NCBI GenBank assembly: GCA_017551165.1
Contig: JAFZMO010000003.1
Location: 1 to 52,779, forward strand
DNA: 52,779 nucleotides
Direction: 5' to 3'
From: Lachnospiraceae bacterium
GTDB lineage: Bacteria > Bacillota > Clostridia > Lachnospirales > Lachnospiraceae
Part shown: positions 17,793-25,850 of the stretch, in pieces
Layout: every line of letters begins with the position of its first letter
How positions within the stretch are numbered: the stretch's first letter is position 1
Position numbers and translations under genes: made by a program
Notes under the pieces: generated by a model
Seen by the model: only the letters and a program-made list of their open reading frames with translations
What the model was told of the DNA's origin: nothing
Databases searched by the model: none

Positions 17793-18632
17793 TCAATTCT
17801 CCTCCAAGAGGGCCTGATACACCTCGCGACGGCCGATCCCGCGGTCCGCTGCGACGGCCTTCATCGCGTCCTTTCGGCTCATGCCCTGCGCCTCGTACAT
17901 CGCCACGTGCTCGGGTATGCTCAGCTCCGTCCACGCGGTTTCCTCCGCGCGGCGCAGCGCCTCCGGATCGACGCCCGCGATCACGATCACGCACTCGCCC
18001 TTGGGCGGCTCCGCCTCATAGTGCGCCGCTGCCTCCGCGAGCGTCCCGCAGTAGCGGTCCTCGTGTTTTTTCGTCAATTCTCGTAAAATGCGCACCTCCC
18101 GCTCGGCGCCGATCTCGCCCGCCAGCTCCGCGAGCGTTTTCGCAAGCCGGTGCGGCGCCTCGTACAGCACGATCGTGCGCGTCTCGTCCTTGAGCTCCGC
18201 CATCACACGGGCGCGCTCCTTCTTCTCCGTCGGGAGAAATGCCTCGAAACAGAACCGTCTCGTCGGAAGCCCCGAGATCGTCAGTGCCGTCACGCACGCA
18301 CACGCGCCGGGCACCGCCGTCACCTCCACGCCGGCCGCCAGCGCCATCTGCACAAGCTCCTCGCCGGGATCGCTGATCCCGGGCATGCCAGCGTCGGTGA
18401 TCACCGCGATATTTTTCCCCGCAACCAGCATTTCCGTGAGCTCGCGCCCCTTGTCGAAGCGGTTGTTCTGATGATAGCTCGTCATCGGGGTATGAATGTC
18501 AAAATACGTCAGCAGCTTTCGTGAATTTCGCGTATCCTCCGCCGCGATCAGATCGACCTCCTTCAATACGCGGATGGCCCGTGCGGTCATATCCTCCAAA
18601 TTGCCGATCGGCGTTGTCACCAGGTACAGCAT
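17793..18632 (-). CDS. rsmI: 16S rRNA 2'-O-ribose C1402 methyltransferase
   Basis: RsmI methylates the ribose of C1402 in the decoding centre of 16S rRNA. The 279-residue protein is typical. It begins MLYLVTTPIGNLEDMTARAI (tetrapyrrole-methylase fold) with AEDTRNSRKLL, TDAGMPGISDPGEELVQ, VPGACACVTAL and LYEAPHRL, all hallmarks of the family. The C-terminal RsmI HTH segment (VAMYEAQGMSRKDAMKAVAA) is present. SD GGAGG precedes ATG. It is the last gene of the holB-ricT-trmN6-rsmI series conserved in Firmicutes. A 258-base palindromic spacer separates it from trmN6. The small yazA-type gene that often lies between them is absent. Confidence 0.96.
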   Translation of the reverse strand: MLYLVTTPIGNLEDMTARAIRVLKEVDLIAAEDTRNSRKLLTYFDIHTPMTSYHQNNRFDKGRELTEMLVAGKNIAVITDAGMPGISDPGEELVQMALAAGVEVTAVPGACACVTALTISGLPTRRFCFEAFLPTEKKERARVMAELKDETRTIVLYEAPHRLAKTLAELAGEIGAEREVRILRELTKKHEDRYCGTLAEAAAHYEAEPPKGECVIVIAGVDPEALRRAEETAWTELSIPEHVAMYEAQGMSRKDAMKAVAADRGIGRREVYQALLEEN

Positions 18633-18661
18633 GGTATTCCTCCTTCAGCCGGTTTCTACTA

Positions 18662-18846
18662 ATGCGCAAGTGTGCTCGTCAGCGGCTCCAGGCCACTGGA
18701 AATCTTACGCTCACTCGTATCACGGTCGTTTCTGCGGAACTCGCTTCGCTCAAACAGTCCTCGAAACGACCGATTCGTTCGCGCAGATTTCAAGTGTCCA
18801 CGGCGCTTCGCGCCTACTCGCATGCTTCCTCGCACAGCTTGCGCAT
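18662..18846. repeat. Nested palindromic intergenic element, copy A
   Basis: The outer arms ATGCGCAAGTGTGC (18662-18675) and GCACAGCTTGCGCAT (18832-18846) pair with one bulge. Middle arms CCACTGGAAATCT and AGATTTCAAGTGTCC also pair. The inner arms GGTCGTTTC (18724-18732) and GAAACGACC (18763-18771) are perfect. The core GAACTCGCTTCGCTCAAACA begins at 18737. It shares core and layout with the element at 42496-42672. Confidence 0.8.
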
Positions 18847-18891
18847 TTACAAAAGCTGCAGGAGGAAAACATCCTTCTCACTCATAAACGA

Positions 18892-19719
18892 TCAAAAGCC
18901 GTATAATTCCTTCACTTCTTCCGTGGTCTCGCCGTTCTCATCCGCAAGGATCAACGGTTTCTCCACCCGCAGCTCGCTGTGCCCACCCCGAACGCAACCG
19001 AGCAATACCAAGTTTGGCTCTCGGTCCGAACGCGGATACACCAGCCGCAGCCGCTTGGGCTCCAGCCCGTAGCGAGTCATCGTCGTGATCAATTCTGCCA
19101 GGCGGAACGGTCGATGCACCATGTAGAGCCTTCCGCCGGGCACCAGCACCGCCGCTGCCTCGCGCGCAACGTCCTCGAGCGTGCACAGGATCTCGTGGCG
19201 CGCGATCGCCTTCGCGTCCGCGGGATTCACGATGCCGTGGCCGCCGGTCATGTACGGCGGGTTGCACGTCACGACATCAAATCGCGACCGTCCGAACAGT
19301 GTGCTCGCCTCCTTCAGGTCGCCCTGCTCGATCCGCACGCGCCCTTCCACGGGACGGCTCTCGGTCGAACCGCTTCCGGCGGGATCACTTCCGCCGGAAG
19401 CGCCTTCCATTTTCCGTACCTCTGCCCGCAGCGCGATGTTCATCTCCACGCTGCGGCGCGCCATGTCGGCGCTCTCCGGCTGGATCTCCAGCCCGACCAG
19501 CTCCGTAGCGTCCGTCTTTGCAGACAACAAAAGAGGCAGGATGCCCGTGCCCGTCCCCATGTCCAGACACCGCTCTCCTGCCTTGATCTCGCAAAATGCA
19601 CTCAACAGGACGGCGTCCACACCGAAACAGAACCTCCCCGGGTCCTGGATCAGCCATAGATTGCTGCGCTGCAGATCGACTGCGCGCTCACCGTCCTTGA
19701 GGTATTTTTCCTTATCCAC
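18892..19719 (-). CDS. trmN6: tRNA1(Val) A37 N6-methyltransferase-like protein
   Basis: This 275-residue SAM-dependent methyltransferase corresponds to YfiC/TrmN6 (YabB in Bacillus). It shows the SAM motif CLDMGTGTGILPLLL, the acidic VGLEIQPESADMARRSVEMN and the amino-methyltransferase catalytic NPPY (VVTCNPPYMTGGHG). The N-terminal DLQRSNLWLIQDPGRFCFGV is typical of the family. An unusual low-complexity insertion, ASGGSDPAGSGSTESRPVEG, lies at about residues 105-125. The start is GTG with SD GGAAGGCGG. It is 15 bases downstream of ricT, so it is co-transcribed. Its substrate in Firmicutes is inferred from family membership. Confidence 0.92.
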   Translation of the reverse strand: MDKEKYLKDGERAVDLQRSNLWLIQDPGRFCFGVDAVLLSAFCEIKAGERCLDMGTGTGILPLLLSAKTDATELVGLEIQPESADMARRSVEMNIALRAEVRKMEGASGGSDPAGSGSTESRPVEGRVRIEQGDLKEASTLFGRSRFDVVTCNPPYMTGGHGIVNPADAKAIARHEILCTLEDVAREAAAVLVPGGRLYMVHRPFRLAELITTMTRYGLEPKRLRLVYPRSDREPNLVLLGCVRGGHSELRVEKPLILADENGETTEEVKELYGF

Positions 19720-19734
19720 GCGATTGCCGCCTTC

Positions 19735-20706
19735 CTACTCGTCCAAATGATGCGTCTCCCGGTTCTCCAGCTGCTCCAGCTCGCGAAGATCGGCCTCATC
19801 GTCACGTCCGTTTCCGTCCTCATCGCGATACTTGCGCTGGCCCTCGTCCTTCTTGTCATTGCGACGGCGGCGTCCGTGGAACCGCAGGTCCTCAACAGGG
19901 TAATCGCGCACTTCCTTCTCCTCGCCGTCCGAGCCGTTCACATAGACGAGCACCTTCACGCGCTGCTTGAGCACGTTGAGGTCCTTCACCTCGCCGGTCA
20001 GGCCGTCCGCGGTCTTCACCGTGTCGCCGATGTTCGGCAGGCGGCTGTTGAGGTATTCGTAAGCATCCTCCTCATTCTTGAGGCAGCACATCAGACGGCC
20101 GCAGTTGCCGCTGATCTTGGTCGGGTTGAGCGAGAGGTTCTGCTCCTTCGCCATTTTCACCGAAACCGGCGCAAAATCAGCCAGGAACGTGTGACAGCAC
20201 AGCTCGCGTCCGCAGATACCGATGCCTCCGCGGATCTTCGTCTCGTCGCGAACACCGATCTGGCGAAGCTCGATGCGGGTGTGGAACACGGCCGCGAGGT
20301 CCTTGACCAGCTCGCGGAAGTCCACGCGCCCATCCGCCGTAAAATAAAACAAAACCTTGCTGTTGTCGAACGTGTACTCGCAGTCGATCAGCTTCATCTC
20401 CAGCTTGTGCTTGGCAACCTTCTCCGCGCACACCACGAGTGCTTCCTTCTCCTTCTCGCGCAGCTTTGCCGCCTGGCGGTCGTCCTCCTCGGTCGCAACG
20501 CGAAGCACCGGCCGAAGCGGCGCAACAACCTTGTCATCGCTCACCTCGGTGCGCCCGCACACCACGTACCCGTACTCGACGCCGCGCGCGGTCTCCACGA
20601 TCACGTGCTCGCCCGCCTTGATATCGTAAAGAAGCGGATCAAAATAATATACTTTTCCGGCGGTCCGAAACCGCACTCCGATAATTGTCGTCATTTTCCG
20701 AAACAC
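19735..20706 (-). CDS. ricT: PSP1-domain protein RicT (YaaT)
   Basis: RicT is part of the RicAFT (YmcA-YlbF-YaaT) complex, which binds Fe-S clusters and affects RNase Y, biofilm and sporulation in Bacillus. The 323-residue protein has the PSP1 core with the Cys cluster GICGRELCCHTFL ... ISGNCGRLMCCLKNE. The tail from about residue 260 is highly charged (RRRRNDKKDEGQRKYRDEDG...). The start is uncertain: GTG at 20704-20706 (MFRKMTTIIGV) or ATG at 20692-20694 (MTTIIGV). Neither has a close SD. The gene sits between holB (42 bases) and trmN6 (15 bases), as in other Firmicutes. Confidence 0.94.
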   Translation of the reverse strand: MFRKMTTIIGVRFRTAGKVYYFDPLLYDIKAGEHVIVETARGVEYGYVVCGRTEVSDDKVVAPLRPVLRVATEEDDRQAAKLREKEKEALVVCAEKVAKHKLEMKLIDCEYTFDNSKVLFYFTADGRVDFRELVKDLAAVFHTRIELRQIGVRDETKIRGGIGICGRELCCHTFLADFAPVSVKMAKEQNLSLNPTKISGNCGRLMCCLKNEEDAYEYLNSRLPNIGDTVKTADGLTGEVKDLNVLKQRVKVLVYVNGSDGEEKEVRDYPVEDLRFHGRRRRNDKKDEGQRKYRDEDGNGRDDEADLRELEQLENRETHHLDE

Positions 20707-20748
20707 GCCGCGAAGGCGCCTATCCTTTCTGTATTCGATCCCGCGAGG

Positions 20749-21750
20749 CTACTCGCCACGCGAAAAATGTTCCTGAAACCGCAGCAGAAACAGCCAAAAC
20801 GCCGTCTCCATGTTGACGTTGACCACGCGGTCGGCGCGGATGTGCCCGATCTCCTCCTGCACCGCCCACAGGGACTCGTAGCTGATGTGCTCCGCCTGGT
20901 CGCGGATGCTGTCCTGCTCCTCCTGGAACATCAGCCTCGCCTTGTCACCGACGGCCTTGTACATCATCAGATCGCGGATCCACACGAGGATCAGCCCAAG
21001 CTCCGACTCCTGCGTCTCCTTCGCCCCCGCGAACTCCTTGGCAAACTGCGCCATGCGGTCCTCCCGCATCGCGGGCACCGCCTTCAGCATCGACACCACC
21101 GTGTCGCGCTGCTTCTGAAATTCATCCGAGCGCGCGCACGCGAGCGCCACGCCGGGACTTCCCCCGGAGTACCCCGCGATCATCCGCGCGCGGTAGTCCG
21201 GCAACTGCTCGCGGCCCATCAGCCAGCTCGTCAGCTCGTCCTCCGGAACGGGCAGCATCGACAGCATCACCGCCCTCGAGCGGATCGTCGGCAGCAGCTC
21301 GTTCGCATTGGTCGTAAGCAAAATGATCACCGCGTACGACGGCGGTTCCTCCAGCGTCTTGAGGAGAGCATTTTGCGCTTCTTCATTCATCTTGTCGGCG
21401 TCGTCCACAATGAAAATGCGGTACGGTCCGACCATCGGTTTCACGGGCACGACGTTGCACAGCTGCGTGCGGATGTCGCCGACGGATATGATGGCCTTCT
21501 CATGCGTGACATACGCCACGTCAGGCTGGTTCCCGCCGTCCATCTGCATGCATGAGATGCACCTGCCGCACGGCTCGTCGCCGCCCTCGCGGCACAGCAG
21601 CGCCCCGGCAAACACGCGCGCCGTCAGCATCTTGCCGATGCCCTCCGGCCCGTCGAAGATATAGGCATGCGAGACGCGACCCGCACGGATGCTCTCCTGC
21701 AGGTAGTCGATCACCCGCCGATGTCCTATGATGCTGCGGAACGTCTCCAT
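20749..21750 (-). CDS. holB: DNA polymerase III delta' subunit
   Basis: HolB is the clamp-loader delta' subunit that helps load the beta sliding clamp (encoded by dnaN in this window). The 333-residue protein begins METFRSIIGHRRVIDYLQES. It has a Walker A-like GPEGIGKM, a zinc-binding set CREGGDEPCGRCISC, IFIVDDADKMNEEAQNALLKTLEEPP (the delta'/RuvB-like segment) and the sensor-region TIRSRAVML. SD GGGAGACGGT precedes ATG. It is followed by ricT in the usual Firmicutes order. The gene upstream encodes a guanylate-kinase-like protein where Bacillus has tmk. Confidence 0.96.
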   Translation of the reverse strand: METFRSIIGHRRVIDYLQESIRAGRVSHAYIFDGPEGIGKMLTARVFAGALLCREGGDEPCGRCISCMQMDGGNQPDVAYVTHEKAIISVGDIRTQLCNVVPVKPMVGPYRIFIVDDADKMNEEAQNALLKTLEEPPSYAVIILLTTNANELLPTIRSRAVMLSMLPVPEDELTSWLMGREQLPDYRARMIAGYSGGSPGVALACARSDEFQKQRDTVVSMLKAVPAMREDRMAQFAKEFAGAKETQESELGLILVWIRDLMMYKAVGDKARLMFQEEQDSIRDQAEHISYESLWAVQEEIGHIRADRVVNVNMETAFWLFLLRFQEHFSRGE

Positions 21751-21782
21751 ACCGTCTCCCTTGTTCTATACACGATCTTGTT

Positions 21783-22415
21783 CTATGCCAAGTCTTTCTT
21801 TATTGCCAATTCCGCTTCGCCCTTCTCCATCTCCCGCGCGATCGCCTCGCCGACGATGCGCACGCAGGAGCTGAACTGCCAGTTCAAAAAGCGCAGACGG
21901 ATATTCATCTTCTCCAAGATCTCCGGCGCAAAATCCTTCTCATCCGCCAGATATCTGCGGCAGACCTCCGCAAAATTCGGATTTTCCTGCTTTCTCTCGC
22001 GCCAGATCGACCTTAGCAACCGCTCCTCGTCCTCCGACTCGATATAGACCGGAACGATCGAATCCGCATACTTCGTCTTCATCATTCCGAAATACACCTC
22101 GGGCGTCGCGATCATGATCGAGTGCGAACCCTCGGTATCGATCTGCCCGTCATCCGCCGTAAAATAATGCCACTCGCCGACGACGACCTGATATGTCCTG
22201 CACTCGAGCACACGGCCCTCGGCGCGCATCTTCTCCATCTCTTCGGGCGTCACAAAGAAGTATTCTCTCCCGTTCTGCTCGCCCTCCCGGATCGGTCGCG
22301 TCGTGTACGGGACGATCTTGCGCAGCTTCGCGCCGAACCGCTGAACAAGCGCCGCGCAGATGCTGTCCTTGCCGCTCGCGCTCTTGCCCATCAGCATAAA
22401 CAATTTGTATCCCAT
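21783..22415 (-). CDS. Guanylate-kinase-like protein
   Basis: The 210-residue protein has a guanylate kinase fold. The P-loop is GKSASGKDSI, and the GMP-binding region is VPYTTRPIREGEQNGREYFFVTPEEMEKM. It lacks the usual GPSG(A/V)GK P-loop and the lid region differs (ESEDEERLLRSIWRERKQEN). It may phosphorylate a nucleoside monophosphate or be a non-canonical paralogue. The dedicated gmk gene is normally elsewhere. SD GAGGAGG precedes the ATG. It heads the holB-ricT-trmN6-rsmI series, in the place tmk takes in Bacillus. A weak promoter-like TAGCAT-17-TAAGAT lies upstream but is not convincing. Confidence 0.8.
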   Translation of the reverse strand: MGYKLFMLMGKSASGKDSICAALVQRFGAKLRKIVPYTTRPIREGEQNGREYFFVTPEEMEKMRAEGRVLECRTYQVVVGEWHYFTADDGQIDTEGSHSIMIATPEVYFGMMKTKYADSIVPVYIESEDEERLLRSIWRERKQENPNFAEVCRRYLADEKDFAPEILEKMNIRLRFLNWQFSSCVRIVGEAIAREMEKGEAELAIKKDLA

Positions 22416-22582
22416 AACGATAACACCTCCTCACCCTCGGCGAAATCTTAACACATTTTCCGATAAAATGCTATCCTTTTTCATAATGTTGTGGTACATT
22501 CATACTTGTCGGCCGCGCCGCTTCCGCAGCCCTGCGCGCGCCGTCACGACAGCGGTCACAGCCGCTTCCACAGGAGGAAACC

Positions 22583-23218
22583 ATGCGTCTTCGAAACATT
22601 CCCGGGGCCCGCGAGGAAATGCTCGTCAACCCGTTTATCGTTCAGGATCCCGAGCGCCTTCGCGGCATTTGGCGCGAGGAGTTCGGCAACAACAACCCCA
22701 TCCGCGTCGAGATCGGCATGGGCAAGGGCCAATTCCTGCTCACCCTCGCGCAGCGCAACCCCGACGTCAATTACATCGGGATCGAAAAATACTCCAGCGT
22801 TCTTCTGCGCGCGCTCACGCGCCAGGAGGAGCTTCAACTGCCCAACCTGCGCCTGCTCCGGTTCGACGCCGAGAACCTGGAGACGATCTTCGGCGAGGGC
22901 GAGGTGGACCGCATCTACCTCAATTTCTCGGATCCCTGGCCGAAGGACCGCCACGCCAAGCGCCGCCTGACCTCCGACCGTTTCTTTGCACGCTACGCGC
23001 GCGTTCTCGCGCCTGAAGGCCACGTGGAATTCAAGACCGACAACGTCGACCTGTTCGAGTTCTCGCTCGCCGAGGCCGAGGCCTGCGGCTGGAAGCTCTC
23101 GCACGTCACGCGCGACCTCCACAACTCCCCCGATGCAGCGGAAAATGTCACCACCGAGTACGAGGATCGCTTCTCCGCGGAAGGCAACCCCATTTGCCGT
23201 ATGATCGCCTCAAGGTGA
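22583..23218 (+). CDS. trmB: tRNA (guanine-46-N7)-methyltransferase
   Basis: TrmB makes m7G46 in the variable loop of tRNAs. The 211-residue protein begins MRLRNIPGAREEMLVNPFIV after SD AGGAGG. It contains VEIGMGKGQFL (SAM motif I), YIGIEKYSSVL (motif II), the catalytic-region YLNFSDPWPKDRHAKRRLTS (PWPKxRH) and VEFKTDN. Its length and order of motifs are normal. It is divergent from the gmk-like gene. The REP-like palindrome that follows overlaps the stop codon (23215-23252). Confidence 0.97.
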   Translation: MRLRNIPGAREEMLVNPFIVQDPERLRGIWREEFGNNNPIRVEIGMGKGQFLLTLAQRNPDVNYIGIEKYSSVLLRALTRQEELQLPNLRLLRFDAENLETIFGEGEVDRIYLNFSDPWPKDRHAKRRLTSDRFFARYARVLAPEGHVEFKTDNVDLFEFSLAEAEACGWKLSHVTRDLHNSPDAAENVTTEYEDRFSAEGNPICRMIASR

Positions 23219-23252
23219 CACGGGGACGGTTCTTTTGTCACGTTTTGTCACC
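23215..23252. repeat. REP-like palindrome with GGGGACGG core
   Basis: GTGACA CGGGGACGGTTCTTTT GTCAC forms an inverted repeat (23215-23241), followed by a second TTTTGTCACC. The GTGACA/GGGGACGGTTC pattern resembles, from memory, short palindromes scattered in Firmicutes and other genomes beside REP-associated (RAYT/IS200-like) transposases. No transposase is in this window. It overlaps the trmB stop. Confidence 0.6.
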
Positions 23253-23298
23253 ATAAAATCGGCTCTTTTTTGCTTCGACATTTTTTTGAAAAAAGTGG

Positions 23299-23327
23299 TT
23301 GACAAAGCCATATCAATGTTGTATATT
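23299..23327 (+). promoter_or_regulatory. Promoter of tRNA-Lys
   Basis: TTGACA (23299-23304) and TATATT (23322-23327) are 17 bases apart, with an A/T-rich upstream run (TTTTTTTGAAAAAAG). Initiation would be near 23334, about 26 bases before the tRNA. Confidence 0.85.
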
Positions 23328-23359
23328 AGTCCTTGCGTTCGGCAAAACCGCATACGTCT

Positions 23360-23432
23360 GCGCCTCTAGCTCAGTTGGTAGAGCACCTGACTCTTAATCA
23401 GGGTGTCCAGGGTTCGAGCCCCTGGAGGCGCA
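23360..23432 (+). tRNA. tRNA-Lys(CTT)
   Basis: The cloverleaf is complete. Acceptor GCGCCTC pairs with GAGGCGC (discriminator A). The D loop carries AGCTCAGTTGGTAGAGC, the anticodon loop CTCTTAA gives CTT (23393-23395), and the T loop is GTTCGAGCC. The gene is 73 bases and CCA is not encoded, so it must be added afterwards. Confidence 0.97.
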
Positions 23433-23533
23433 TCCAAAGGTCTCCATTTGACAGCATGACTGTTGGGCGGGGGCTTTTCTTTTATCTGAAGTCATCGAAG
23501 TCCGCTGAATTCCACGGAGTCAGGAGGTAACGC

Positions 23534-24703
23534 ATGATCACCTTTTTGTCGAAACTGTTTATCCGCGAGGACCTGCCCGCTGACCAGAAGCGCAGCGCAT
23601 ACGGCAAGCTGTGCGGCATCGTCGGCATCGTCCTCAACCTGCTTCTCTTCGCCGGCAAATTCTTCGCCGGCCTATTGAGCGGCTCCATCGCCATCACGGC
23701 CGACGCCTTCAACAACCTCTCCGACGCCGGTTCCTCGGTCGTCTCGCTTGTGAGCTTCCGTATCTCCGAGCAGAAGCCCGACGCGCGCCATCCCTACGGC
23801 CACGGGCGCGTTGAATATATCGCGGGCCTCATCATCTCCGCAGTCATCATTGTCATGGCGTACGAGCTGATCAAGGACTCGATCGACAAGATCATCCACC
23901 CGTCAGACACGGAATGGTCGATCACCGTTTTGGTGATCCTCATCGCCTCCATCCTCGTAAAATGTTACATGGCCTTCTACAATTCCCGCATCGGCGCACG
24001 CTACAACGCCGCTGCCCTCCGCGCCACGGCGATCGACAGCCTGAGTGACTGTGCGGCAACGACGGCCGTTCTGCTCTGCACGATCCTCTCGCATCTGTTC
24101 GGCTGGCGCATTGACGGCTGGTTCGGTGTTCTCGTCGGCGGTTTCATCCTGCTCGCAGGCATCCGCGCGGCGCGCGAGGTGATCAGTCCGCTTCTCGGCG
24201 AGCCCCCGGAACGCGAGTACGTGGAACACATCGAGGAGCTCGTGCTCGGATTTGACACAAACATCCTCGGTGTCCATGACCTTCTTGTTCACGACTACGG
24301 CCCCGGCCGCCGCGTGATCTCGCTCCACGCAGAGGTTCCCGCAGAGGGCGATATCATGGAGCTGCACGACATCATCGACAACCTTGAACACACGCTGAGC
24401 GCAGAGCTCGGCTGCATCGCTACGATCCACATGGACCCTGTCGTCACGAGCGACCCTCGCGTCGACGAACTCCGCTACAAGGTGATCGACATCCTCGCCT
24501 CCATCCATGAGACCATCACGATGCACGATTTCCGCGTAGTATTCGGCCCGACGCACACGAACATCATTTTCGACATCGTGCTGCCGTTTGATTTTCCGTA
24601 TCCCGAGGAAAACCTCCTCGCGGACATCGAGCGTCGCGTTCACGAGCGCATCGGACGGAACTACTATACCGTGATCCAGGTCGACCGGACAGCGGTGAAA
24701 TGA
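23534..24703 (+). CDS. Cation diffusion facilitator family metal exporter
   Basis: This 389-residue CDF protein exports divalent metal (zinc, iron or manganese) in exchange for protons. Six membrane helices fit hydrophobic segments such as CGIVGIVLNLLLFAGKFFAG, YIAGLIISAVIIVMAYELI and TVLVILIASILVK. The metal-site motif is SIAITADAFNNLSDAGSS with two Asp, and the second site is ATAIDSLSDCAATT. The C-terminal cytoplasmic dimer domain is long and has HxH-rich segments (HDLLVHDYGPG, ATIHMDPV, TMHDFRVVFGPTHTN). The HPYGHGR loop is a family mark. Start ATG follows AGGAGG. It lies 100 bases behind tRNA-Lys and may share its transcript. The substrate metal is not assignable. Confidence 0.93.
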   Translation: MITFLSKLFIREDLPADQKRSAYGKLCGIVGIVLNLLLFAGKFFAGLLSGSIAITADAFNNLSDAGSSVVSLVSFRISEQKPDARHPYGHGRVEYIAGLIISAVIIVMAYELIKDSIDKIIHPSDTEWSITVLVILIASILVKCYMAFYNSRIGARYNAAALRATAIDSLSDCAATTAVLLCTILSHLFGWRIDGWFGVLVGGFILLAGIRAAREVISPLLGEPPEREYVEHIEELVLGFDTNILGVHDLLVHDYGPGRRVISLHAEVPAEGDIMELHDIIDNLEHTLSAELGCIATIHMDPVVTSDPRVDELRYKVIDILASIHETITMHDFRVVFGPTHTNIIFDIVLPFDFPYPEENLLADIERRVHERIGRNYYTVIQVDRTAVK

Positions 24704-25025
24704 ACCGTACGTGCTATTTGACGCTAAGATATGATTCATTTTTCAAAAAAACCTCCGAGAGGCACGTCCTCCCGGAGGTTTCGTTTTGTCAAAATACGGC
24801 AGCCTGAAACCGAACTTCAGCTGCCGGATTTAAGTTTTTACGACCGAGCACAACCGGGGCTAGATTATCAGTTGTTTTTCTCATTGAACCCGGCACCATA
24901 ACGGATAACAGAAAGGAAATAACGGATAACCTAATCATTGAACCGTTTCCAATAGAGTTTTAACAAGAGGTCACGGCGGCTCGGACGACGGAAAATGAAT
25001 GAGCTCTCGCTCTCAGATTCACTTC
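24704..25025. other. Intergenic region between the CDF gene and the coiled-coil protein
   Basis: No gene is seen in these 322 bases. They hold the bidirectional terminator at 24749-24781 and a hairpin at 24801-24831 (CGGCAGC against GCTGCCG). They also hold direct repeats TAACGGATAAC at 24899-24909 and 24920-24930, flanked by TCATTGAACC at 24881-24890 and 24934-24943. The purpose of the nested repeats is unknown. Confidence 0.55.
24749..24781. terminator. Bidirectional terminator after the CDF gene
   Basis: AAACCTCCG (24749-24757) pairs with CGGAGGTTT (24773-24781), with four further pairs after one mismatch. T-rich sequence follows on both strands. Confidence 0.85.
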
Positions 25026-25535
25026 CTAAAAATCGAACTCAAATGTCACCGTGCTGTTGACCAGATCGAGCGCTGTCTGGGCGTTGGCAAGCTTCGTCGA
25101 TGCCTCGTCGTAAGCCGCCTGTGCCTCAGCGATATCGTAGTTTGCATAGCGGTAGTCGATGATGTTCGACGCACTGCGGAACCCGGCCTCCACGCGCTCC
25201 TTCGGAAGGCGGCTCTTCATCACATTGAGAAGGCTCCTGCGCTTGTTCAGCTGCGGGATCAGGACCAGCATCTCATCGATCGTAATATTCCAGCCGGGGA
25301 TTACTGTCGTCGAGTTGAACACGTTGATCGCATGCTTCAGCTTGCGGATCTTGTTCGTCAGCTCCTCTTCCTCCGCGCGCGTCTTCGCAAAATCATACTC
25401 CGGACGCACATCCTCCACGTTCTCGCTCACGGCCGCGACAAAAACATCGCTCGCCTGCTCGCGCGCAAGAAGCGCATCATAATCGTCATTCAGTCTTCGC
25501 AGCACCTTCGCTGCCTCTGCCGATGTCAGTTTCAT
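25026..25535 (-). CDS. Coiled-coil protein of unknown function, 169 residues
   Basis: I do not recognise this protein with certainty. It may relate to the DIP1984-type small coiled-coil proteins, which are uncharacterised. Residues 1-80 are rich in Ala/Glu/Arg (MKLTSAEAAKVLRRLNDDYD, then KTRAEEEELTNKIRKLKHAI). A short central block follows (TTVIPGWNITIDEMLVLIPQ), then a second helical stretch (DIAEAQAAYDEASTKLANAQ) and a beta-like end, TVTFEFDF. No signal peptide or membrane helix is seen. It has a clear SD and its own promoter, so it is a real gene. It lies between the CDF exporter and a short-chain dehydrogenase, divergent from the latter. Confidence 0.75.
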   Translation of the reverse strand: MKLTSAEAAKVLRRLNDDYDALLAREQASDVFVAAVSENVEDVRPEYDFAKTRAEEEELTNKIRKLKHAINVFNSTTVIPGWNITIDEMLVLIPQLNKRRSLLNVMKSRLPKERVEAGFRSASNIIDYRYANYDIAEAQAAYDEASTKLANAQTALDLVNSTVTFEFDF

Positions 25536-25850
25536 TTCTCAATCCTCCTGTTTTTTGCTTTTATGTCAGTGTTTTCCGCAGTGCTTATCACATTGTTTTT
25601 CCGCAATAATCTTCCGCGGTAATCTTCCTCAATCGGTACTTTTCAGTATACTCTGCTCTTACGGAAAATGCAATATTTCCGCAGTCTTTCAGTGCCTCTG
25701 TCCGCGTTTTCCGGTCCTTCAACCCCACCGCTTGAGTTTCTTCCTCAGCTCCCGGCAAATTCCCGAATTTCCTTGAAACCCATATGGGAAAAGCATATAA
25801 TGGATTCAATATTCGGGGAATCACTTCATTCCTTTTCGGGGAGGTATTTC
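25536..25850. promoter_or_regulatory. Divergent promoter region between the coiled-coil gene and the dehydrogenase
   Basis: No gene is seen. On the minus strand TTGCAT (25668-25673) and TATACT (25645-25650) are 17 bases apart and serve the coiled-coil gene. On the plus strand TTGAAA (25773-25778) and TATAAT (25796-25801), also 17 apart, serve the dehydrogenase. The plus spacer contains the perfect palindrome CCCATATGGG (25779-25788), which could be an operator. Confidence 0.75.
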
